A stretch of 64,000 nucleotides of DNA from a bacterium UBP15_UBA6099 (GTDB lineage Bacteria; UBP15; UBA6099), in contig DIWT01000004.1 in assembly GCA_002435745.1 (NCBI GenBank), positions 3,083-67,082 on the forward strand, read 5' to 3'. Below are positions 58,004-64,000 of this stretch, piece by piece; positions within the stretch are counted from its first letter, which is position 1, and each line of letters opens with the position of its first letter. The notes beneath the pieces are model-generated. The model made no database searches, was not told the origin of the DNA, and saw only the letters and a program-made list of their open reading frames with translations. The position numbers and the translations under genes were made by a program.

Positions 58004-59707
58004 TCAGGTTCCGCTCTTGCCTTTCAGCGCGAGTTGCCCGCCGGGGTTCATTATGTTGTTCGGGTCGAAATGCGTTTTAAGAGCGCGGAGCGCGTCCATC
58101 TGCGTTTTTCCCAGATGCTCTTCCATCCAAGGAGACAGCAGTTTTCCGACTCCGTGATGGTGGCTCAACGAGCCTCCGTTTTCAACAATTGCGCTAACGA
58201 TTTTGCTGTGAACTTCGTTGTATTCTTCCGGTCTTTCCGGTTTCAGCACGAAAATGAAATACAGGTTGGTTCCATTCGGATAGAAATGAGACGCGTGGGT
58301 CATGCAGATTGAGCCGGGCCTGCTTTTCACGACAGCCCGAACCTCTTTGTGAAGCCGCAGCAGGTTGTCCCATGTCACGGCTGATTCCAGCGTGTCCGTC
58401 ACTATGCCGAAGTCCAGAAAATCCTCCCGCATCAGCGGCTCCTTGTAGCGGGTTTTCTCCCACGCCTTCACAACCACCGCCGGAAGCTTCATCGCTCCGT
58501 TCGCGCGACACACTTTTCCTATGCTTTTCTTCACATGTTTCGCGTATCCCTTCTCTCCCTCCACCGTTCCCATGCACACGCACCTGCTCATCGGCTTCAT
58601 TACCCGAGCCGACATGAACTTTTCGAAATATGCGTTGTCGAACCCGTACAATTTCAGCCCCCTGTCGGTTTCCTCAGGGTCGGAAATTCTGTAAACCGCA
58701 GGCAACCCGAACTCGGACTGCATGATCTCTCTCGAAGCGTTGACAGCCGACTCCCACGATGGGAACATGAAAGCGAAATACTGCCTGTTTTCCGGCATGA
58801 AGCGGAATATTTTCATCGTGATTTCCACAAGCGCTCCGAAAGCGCCCTCGCTGCCTTTCATGATGTCGTTCAGTTTCGGGCCTGTGGCGGTCGCGGGATA
58901 TTCCAGCGTTTTGAAAGTCCCCGCCGGGGTGACGTATTCCTGCGAGATCGCTAGGTGGTAGGCGTCTCCATAATACGTGGAAGCCTGCCCGGATCCGAGC
59001 GCGGCTATCCAGCCGCCGACGGACGACATCTCGAACGATTGAGGAAAATGCCCGCATGTGTATCTTCGGGCGGTCTTGAACATCTGAGGCGCGTTGTTCA
59101 GCGCCGCCTCGAAATCAGGCCCCATCATGCCCGGTTGAACCGTCGCCGTCTGGTTCGCCTCGTTGATGTTAAGCAGCTTGTTCATGTGGGTCTTCATAAC
59201 AAGCGTCACGCCGCCCTTTTCCGGCGCGATTCCCATTACCACGGAGGATCCTCCGCCATAGACGCAAATCGGTATTCTATGCTTATCGCAGTATTCGACA
59301 ATGCGGCGGACGTCGTTCTTGTCTCTAGGATGAACCACCGCATCGGCGACATTCCGGGGCCTGTTCATGCGCAGATCCATCACTTCTTTCATCGTCTGCC
59401 CGTGGCTGTATTTTACGCGGTCGTAGTCGTCAGCCGACACGTTTTCAGAGCCGACAATTGCTTTAAGCGCGTTTATATGCTCGTCGTTTAAACCCGGTTT
59501 TCCGCCCAACGAGACCTTCTCGTTTCCTTCGTTCTGTTTACGAGAAAAATATTCTTCCGTGACGCCGAATTCGGACATCATCATCTCCACAAGCTCGGCG
59601 CGAGGATGCTTGAACTCGTTCGGCTCGCCGAACTTAAAAATGGAACGGTACGATCCCGGTTCGGGAGCCCGCTCCGTCCAATCCGGCGTGAATTTTTTTC
59701 CAGACAT
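58004..59707 (-). CDS. FAD-linked oxidase, alkyl-DHAP-synthase-like
   Basis: A 567-residue flavoprotein of the PCMH/FAD_binding_4 class. Key segments are AVVHPRDKNDVRRIVEYC, the FAD loop VYGGGSSVVMGIAPEKGG, TATVQPGMMGPDFEA, and GHFPQSFEMSSVGGWIAAL at about residue 220. Near the end is SHHHGVGKLLSPWM, the His cluster used by alkyldihydroxyacetone-phosphate synthase. That enzyme exchanges an acyl for an alkyl chain in ether-lipid synthesis; other relatives oxidise lactate or glycolate. GGGAGGAC precedes the ATG. The neighbouring glycerol-3-phosphate dehydrogenase-like gene fits a glycerol-lipid role. Confidence 0.85.
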   Translation of the reverse strand: MSGKKFTPDWTERAPEPGSYRSIFKFGEPNEFKHPRAELVEMMMSEFGVTEEYFSRKQNEGNEKVSLGGKPGLNDEHINALKAIVGSENVSADDYDRVKYSHGQTMKEVMDLRMNRPRNVADAVVHPRDKNDVRRIVEYCDKHRIPICVYGGGSSVVMGIAPEKGGVTLVMKTHMNKLLNINEANQTATVQPGMMGPDFEAALNNAPQMFKTARRYTCGHFPQSFEMSSVGGWIAALGSGQASTYYGDAYHLAISQEYVTPAGTFKTLEYPATATGPKLNDIMKGSEGAFGALVEITMKIFRFMPENRQYFAFMFPSWESAVNASREIMQSEFGLPAVYRISDPEETDRGLKLYGFDNAYFEKFMSARVMKPMSRCVCMGTVEGEKGYAKHVKKSIGKVCRANGAMKLPAVVVKAWEKTRYKEPLMREDFLDFGIVTDTLESAVTWDNLLRLHKEVRAVVKSRPGSICMTHASHFYPNGTNLYFIFVLKPERPEEYNEVHSKIVSAIVENGGSLSHHHGVGKLLSPWMEEHLGKTQMDALRALKTHFDPNNIMNPGGQLALKGKSGT

Positions 59708-59769
59708 ATTGTCCTCCCATTTTTATCGCGCGTTTTCTGTCTTGTGTCCGTCGCCATCAACCCGCGGGC

Positions 59770-61416
59770 TTACCGCGGGATCTCGAACATTTTTTTCGCG
59801 TCCGCGACTTCCTTCGATTTGCGCGAATCGTCCCAGCAGAGTTCCTTCGCCGCCACATCCGCCACGGCGTCGACGACCGCGTCGCCCGGATCCCCCATCG
59901 TGCCAAGTCCCGTCCTGCGGAATAGGATGTCCTTCAGCGTCAGCGCCATTTCCTCCCGGATCGCGTAAACAGCCTGCGCGGCGATTTCGCCATCCGCGTT
60001 CAATGGCGTCGCAAGAGCGTTGTTCTGACGTCCTATGCTCAGCAATTTGTCGATTTCCGTTCCATAGTATTTTCCTAGACATTCAATCGTTTCATTCTTG
60101 AAATCCGCGTTGGCCGTTTTCTTCTCAGCGAGAAAAGCGTTCATATCTTTTATTTCGCATCCGGCTAGATACTGTTTGTCCGTGACGCATTTCGTTTCCT
60201 TCAAATTTAATTTCCGCGAGACCATTTTCATCACGTTTTGCGCAAGGTTGCGGCTTGTCGTATATTTGCCGCCCTCGACGGTGATCAACCCGGAAAGGCT
60301 GTCATTAGCGTTGTCGTATATCTCGTACCGCCGGGACGACTCCCGAACGGATTTCTTTTTATCTTCAAGAAGAGGGCGCAGACCGCCGTAAGCGCGCTCC
60401 ACATCATCGTAGCCGATCCGCTCCTCTCCGCGCATCGCGTCGTTCGCCATTCCGATTAATTCCATTATCGCTTCTCGCGTCACCATGTAGTCGTCGGGGT
60501 TTCCCTCGTAATCCTTGTCGGTGGGGCCAATCAACGTTCTTCCTCTCCACGGGGTCATCACGAACCCGCCGCCGGAGGAAGTCACCATCGCCAACATCCC
60601 ATTCAGGACGGGCTTCTTCGTTATTATGTGAATTCCTTCCGATCTCCTGATGCGACGCGATCCGCTTTCGCCTCTCGCCGCGTCCAGTATCAGGTCCGCC
60701 CAAGGCCCGCCGCAGTTGATCGTCAACTTGCTCCTCAATTCCACGTTTCTTCCGGTTGTCAGGTCTTTTACGTTCACGCCCGCGATCCGTTTTCCGTCTC
60801 CGGCTGCGGAATAAATAAATCCTTCGACTTTGCTGTAATTGGAAACGCGCGCTCCGCTTTTAACCGCCGACTTCACGAACGCCAAGGTCAGCCGCTCCGG
60901 AAAAATGCTCGCGCAGTCGTAATAAGAAAAAGCTCCTTTGAATCCGTTCCGCGGAATCGACGGTTCCATCTCCAGCGCTTTCGCCGCCGGAACCGCCTTA
61001 TGGAAACCTATGCTTTTGCTCTTGTCCCAAGTGCGCCCTTTGTCGAAAGAAAGAGAATCGTACAGCATCATCCCCAGCCTTATCGCCCATGTGTGTTTAG
61101 TTATTCCCTGCTTGTAGCACGGGACCATCACCCGAATAGGATAGACTAGGTTCGGAGCGATGTTCTCCAGAGTCCGACGTTCTTTCAGAGATTCCCGCAC
61201 TATGCCGAACTCAAGGTTGGCAAGATATCTGAATCCGCCGTGGATCAGCTTTGAAGTGGCTGCGGAAGTGGCGCATCCGAAATCGTTTTTCTCCAAAAGA
61301 GCCACAGACAGTCCTCTCGATGCCGCGTCATAAGCCACCGCCGCTCCGGTGATTCCTCCGCCTATCACCGCAACGTCGAACTCTCCTGTGTTTGGGTCTT
61401 CAATGAACCTTTTCAT
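59770..61416 (-). CDS. FAD-dependent glycerol-3-phosphate dehydrogenase-like protein
   Basis: A 548-residue GlpA/GlpD-family protein. The FAD site is VAVIGGGITGAAVAYDAASRG, followed by the family signature TSKLIHGGFRYLANLEFGIV at about residue 57. Further segments are GGPWADLILDAARG, MTPWRGRTLIGPTDKDYEG, and the C-terminal DAO_C domain. It oxidises glycerol-3-phosphate to DHAP and feeds electrons to quinones or a Fe-S partner. GAGGCGAAG precedes the ATG. The gene is 21 bases from the GntR gene upstream and 62 from the flavoprotein downstream. Confidence 0.9.
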   Translation of the reverse strand: MKRFIEDPNTGEFDVAVIGGGITGAAVAYDAASRGLSVALLEKNDFGCATSAATSKLIHGGFRYLANLEFGIVRESLKERRTLENIAPNLVYPIRVMVPCYKQGITKHTWAIRLGMMLYDSLSFDKGRTWDKSKSIGFHKAVPAAKALEMEPSIPRNGFKGAFSYYDCASIFPERLTLAFVKSAVKSGARVSNYSKVEGFIYSAAGDGKRIAGVNVKDLTTGRNVELRSKLTINCGGPWADLILDAARGESGSRRIRRSEGIHIITKKPVLNGMLAMVTSSGGGFVMTPWRGRTLIGPTDKDYEGNPDDYMVTREAIMELIGMANDAMRGEERIGYDDVERAYGGLRPLLEDKKKSVRESSRRYEIYDNANDSLSGLITVEGGKYTTSRNLAQNVMKMVSRKLNLKETKCVTDKQYLAGCEIKDMNAFLAEKKTANADFKNETIECLGKYYGTEIDKLLSIGRQNNALATPLNADGEIAAQAVYAIREEMALTLKDILFRRTGLGTMGDPGDAVVDAVADVAAKELCWDDSRKSKEVADAKKMFEIPR

Positions 61417-61437
61417 GCGCTTCGCCTCAATTCGCGA

Positions 61438-62166
61438 TTATTCCGCTTGAATATTCGCGATCGTTTTGAATAGTTCCTGCTCGGCGCGTATATACATAGC
61501 CAGAGCTTTCTGTCGGGCTTGTTCGAAGTCCTTATTCTTTATCGCGTCGAACATTTCGCGATGATAGACTTCCGTATTTCGCGCGTTCTTCTCGACGTCG
61601 TAATACAGGTAGGCGTAATCCCTCAACAGCCCGGTGAACGCGTTGAGCAGGATGACGAAAAAGGCGTTTCCGCCGGCTCTCGCGATGATGTTGTGAAATC
61701 GCCAATCCTTTTCCGCCATAGGCATTTCGCCGCTTTCGAAGACTATTTTTTCGAGGGCTTGCAGGTCTTTCTCCGATCTGTTCCGCGCGGCGAGGCTTGC
61801 CATTTCAGGCATAAGGATTATTCTCAGTTCGGAGAGATTTCTTAATATGCCGACATCCGGAGTTCCGTCCCTGATCAACAACTGTTTTGCCAGTTCCAAG
61901 CTTCCGCTTTCGAGATAATCCCTGACGTAAACGCCGTCTCCATGCCTGATTTCCACAAGTTCCATGCTTTCTAATTTGTTAAGCGCCTCGCGCAATGTGG
62001 AACGGTTCACGTTCATAGCATCAGCAAGCTCGCGCTCGGGAGGAAGCTTGGCTCCGGCGGGAATCTGTCTGGAAATAATCTTGTTCTTGAGTTGTTCGGC
62101 GATTCCCTCGTGAAGTCTGACGCGTTGAGGCGGAACGAAGAGAGAGGAGTTATTATCGCGAGTCAT
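61438..62166 (-). CDS. GntR/FadR-family transcriptional regulator
   Basis: A 242-residue regulator. The winged helix-turn-helix has the FadR-group signature AGAKLPPERELADAMNVNRST and REALNKLESMELVEIRHGDGVYV at about residues 40-85. The C-terminal FCD-type all-helical effector domain contains the HREMFDAIKNKDFEQARQKA His region, which usually holds a metal and an organic acid. ATG 62166 is chosen: the longer frame to 62214 would read across a palindromic operator. It most likely represses the kinase/flavoprotein/glycyl-radical genes and its own gene. Confidence 0.88.
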   Translation of the reverse strand: MTRDNNSSLFVPPQRVRLHEGIAEQLKNKIISRQIPAGAKLPPERELADAMNVNRSTLREALNKLESMELVEIRHGDGVYVRDYLESGSLELAKQLLIRDGTPDVGILRNLSELRIILMPEMASLAARNRSEKDLQALEKIVFESGEMPMAEKDWRFHNIIARAGGNAFFVILLNAFTGLLRDYAYLYYDVEKNARNTEVYHREMFDAIKNKDFEQARQKALAMYIRAEQELFKTIANIQAE

Positions 62167-62189
62167 GATGAGACATCCCCGGCGGGCGT

Positions 62190-62218
62190 TTAATTGGTAC
62201 GGTGGCCCGACCAATTAA
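62190..62218. promoter_or_regulatory. Dyad operator upstream of the GntR-family gene
   Basis: TTAATTGGT, 11 bases, ACCAATTAA: perfect 9-bp inverted arms. The ATTGGT/ACCAAT half-sites are those of PdhR-type FadR-family operators (usual spacing 3), but spread 8 bases further apart. Confidence 0.55.
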
Positions 62219-62342
62219 TCATGCGCTTTTTCTGCGGCCTTGTCAACTTTTTTAATTTGTATATTCCCGTAGGGGCGCAAAAGCGCAAGAAAGGTATCTA
62301 GCAAGACGAGTTCTTCAAGAGCATCTCGCTCTAGTTTAATCC

Positions 62343-63923
62343 TCATCCGCCTTCTTCGGGGTATCCGGTTATCTGTTGCATTTCTTTGAAAATGGGAAGC
62401 AATTGTTTGTAGATTTTCGTGTAAACACGGTCGTAGAGGGCGGAGTACAGGGAGACGTTTTCCGGCACAGGCTCGAAGATGTCGCCGGGGCGGGTCATGG
62501 CGGCTACGGCGTCGTCGAAGCCGTTGAAAAAGCCGAGACCGACTGCGGCGTCGATGGCGGCTCCGAGAGCTGAAGTCTCGTGAGTGTGGGGTCTCTGCGC
62601 AGGCATCCCGAACACGTCCGCGCATATCTGCATGGCCGAAGAGCTTTGAGAGCCGCCGCCGGACACTCGCAGCCCCGTTATTGGGATTTTGTTTTTTTTC
62701 TCCGTGAGTTGAGCGCCTTCTTTCAGCGCGAACACAAGCCCTTCGAGTATGGCGCGGTAAAGGTGGGCGCGTTTGTGGAAGTCGCAGAACCCGATGACGG
62801 AGCCGCGCGCGCTTCGGTCTTTGTCGGGGGTTGGCGTCCAGTACGGCTGGAGCGTCAGCCCCATCGACCCCGGCGGGATGTCCTTTATCAGAACGTCTAG
62901 GAGTTGCTCAGGAGCGACGCCTTTTTCGCTTGCTTCGAGGCGCTCCTGAAGCCCGAACTCTTCTTTGAACCACGTTATCATCCACGCGCCGCGCTGCACC
63001 GCCACTTCGGTGTAAAAGCGTCCGGGGACTGCGGACGGATACGGAGGCCACAGAGGCTTCAACTCCACATATTTATCGTTCATCGTGTTTATTGTTGATA
63101 TGGTTCCGAAGCTGACGCAGGCGTTTTCGGGGGACACGCAACCCGCGCCGAGAATCTCGCAAGCCTTGTCATTAGCCGCCGCGATGACCGGAAGCCCGGC
63201 GGGAATGCCTGTTTCTTCAGCCGCTTTCCTCGTGATATGGCCCAACAGGCCCGTCGGCTTCACGAGGGTCGGGAGTTTTTCTCGCTCGATGGGGAACAGC
63301 AGAGATTTCGGGTCGAACTTTCCGGCCCACTCGCCTTTTTTAGCGCTGAACGGCGTGTAACCGACGATGCTGCCGCTTGAGTCCGAGAACTCGCCTGTCA
63401 GCTTGAGATTGAACCATCCTGACAGGTAGATGTGTTTGTGGACGCGCGCCCAGATTTCCGGCTGATTCTGTCGGATCCAGTTCGATTCGCAGTCCCGGAC
63501 GGCTCCGTCTATGAGAGTGTGGAGGCCGAGCATTTTGAGAGGGAGGCGGAGCGCGGCAGGGAGCGCGCCTCGGGAGTCCGCCTTGCGCTCGTCGAGCCAG
63601 ACTATTGCCGGGCGGAGCGGCGCGCCGTTCATGTCCACGTCTATCACTGTGTTGCGTTGCGTCGTCACCGCCACGCCCCGGATGGCGTCCTTGCTCTCTG
63701 ATGTTTTCGCGAACAGCCCGGCGCACGCGGTCCGCAGAATGTCCCAGAAGTATTCCGGGTCCTGCTCGGCCCAACCGGGCTGCGGCGAATGGCACAGGCG
63801 CATCGGCGTCTTGACGATGTCCCTGATTTCGCCGTCGAGATCGATTAGAGCCGCCCTTATCGACTGTGTCCCGGCGTCTATCGACAGTATGAGATCGGAT
63901 TTGCTCTTTTCGCTCTTTCCCAT
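62343..63923 (-). CDS. FGGY-family carbohydrate kinase, copy 2
   Basis: A 526-residue kinase, closely similar over its whole length to copy 1; the C-terminal half is almost identical. The same motifs are present: ILSIDAGTQSIRAALIDLDG, VWLDERKAD, AAANDKACEILGAGCVSPE, SGGGSQSSSAMQ. The differences are concentrated at about residues 60-140. GAGGACAC precedes the ATG. It lies upstream of the GntR gene on the same strand. Two such kinases in one cluster could act on related substrates or reflect a recent duplication. Confidence 0.88.
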   Translation of the reverse strand: MGKSEKSKSDLILSIDAGTQSIRAALIDLDGEIRDIVKTPMRLCHSPQPGWAEQDPEYFWDILRTACAGLFAKTSESKDAIRGVAVTTQRNTVIDVDMNGAPLRPAIVWLDERKADSRGALPAALRLPLKMLGLHTLIDGAVRDCESNWIRQNQPEIWARVHKHIYLSGWFNLKLTGEFSDSSGSIVGYTPFSAKKGEWAGKFDPKSLLFPIEREKLPTLVKPTGLLGHITRKAAEETGIPAGLPVIAAANDKACEILGAGCVSPENACVSFGTISTINTMNDKYVELKPLWPPYPSAVPGRFYTEVAVQRGAWMITWFKEEFGLQERLEASEKGVAPEQLLDVLIKDIPPGSMGLTLQPYWTPTPDKDRSARGSVIGFCDFHKRAHLYRAILEGLVFALKEGAQLTEKKNKIPITGLRVSGGGSQSSSAMQICADVFGMPAQRPHTHETSALGAAIDAAVGLGFFNGFDDAVAAMTRPGDIFEPVPENVSLYSALYDRVYTKIYKQLLPIFKEMQQITGYPEEGG

Positions 63924-63942
63924 GATGTGTCCTCGGTTCCCA

Positions 63943-64000
63943 ATGGCGGATTCGGATTATTTTGAGACGGTGTATGACGAGGCGGCGAGCCGCGCGCGGG
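63943..64000 (+). CDS. Possible start of a plus-strand gene cut by the window end
   Basis: An ATG at 63943 opens MADSDYFETVYDEAASRAR to the window edge. It diverges from the kinase gene. No clear ribosome site; the call rests only on protein-like residue choice and position. Confidence 0.25.
   Translation, partial: MADSDYFETVYDEAASRAR

Noticed and set aside
1..64000. CRISPR arrays, tRNA and rRNA genes, riboswitches
   Set aside because: I found no regularly spaced direct repeats, no tRNA cloverleaf with a TTCGA arm, no rRNA core sequence and no leader matching a known riboswitch; weak or degenerate ones could be missed by eye.

Overview
The window is a GC-rich bacterial chromosome segment carrying about 45 protein genes and no recognisable rRNA or tRNA gene. 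It points to a motile, anaerobic bacterium: it has a glycyl radical enzyme, several radical SAM proteins, ferredoxin-type glutamate synthase parts, flagellins with sigma-28 promoters, SecD/SecF, ComEC and a stringent-response synthetase. The split glutamate synthase and the MvhD-like protein resemble archaeal or deep-branching anaerobe versions. The combination does not let me name a phylum; an uncultivated lineage is an inference.

Layout. 1-7.1 kb: a nitrogen-assimilation operon (AmtB end, PII, MvhD-like Fe-S protein, two FMN/Fe-S glutamate-synthase-like proteins, and a fused amidotransferase-GXGXG subunit). 7.2-18.7 kb: ComEC, a PHP-type phosphoesterase, a two-subunit CoA transferase, a Gfo/Idh/MocA oxidoreductase, an AT-rich orphan secreted protein, a pair of identical palindromes, a receiver protein, an XRE regulator and a nitrilase-family amidase. 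18.9-21.9 kb: three tandem, nearly identical flagellin genes, each with its own sigma-28-type promoter, a 5' UTR hairpin with GGA in the loop, and a terminator. 22-23.9 kb: a B12-binding radical SAM protein with an apparent STAS tail.

24-28.9 kb is a strikingly AT-rich island and the best candidate for an undescribed system. It holds a 48-codon peptide gene ending in a Cys-Phe-Lys-Asn-Cys segment, a PqqD-like/radical SAM/SPASM maturase and an overlapping SNF2-family ATPase, behind a promoter overlapped by a perfect palindrome. A hypothetical gene with its own promoter precedes them. This looks like a RiPP-type (ribosomally made, post-translationally modified peptide) cassette coupled to a nucleic-acid motor.

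28.9-37.4 kb: a short solute-binding lipoprotein, a TPR protein, HtpX, then a four-gene restriction-modification-like operon (a two-gene methyltransferase, a DinD/BRO-like protein, and a GIY-YIG-type nuclease-helicase fusion). 37.6-53.7 kb: mostly housekeeping genes (membrane spermidine-synthase-like protein, GT87, MurC-like ligase, STAS protein, PflA-like radical SAM protein, RimI, a thioredoxin chimera, a ParE-type toxin-antitoxin pair, RelA, Apt, RecJ, SecF, SecD). 53.9-63.9 kb: a catabolic or lipid-related cluster with a glycyl radical eliminase, two duplicated FGGY kinases, an alkyl-DHAP-synthase-like flavoprotein, a GlpA/GlpD-like dehydrogenase and a GntR/FadR regulator with a dyad operator.
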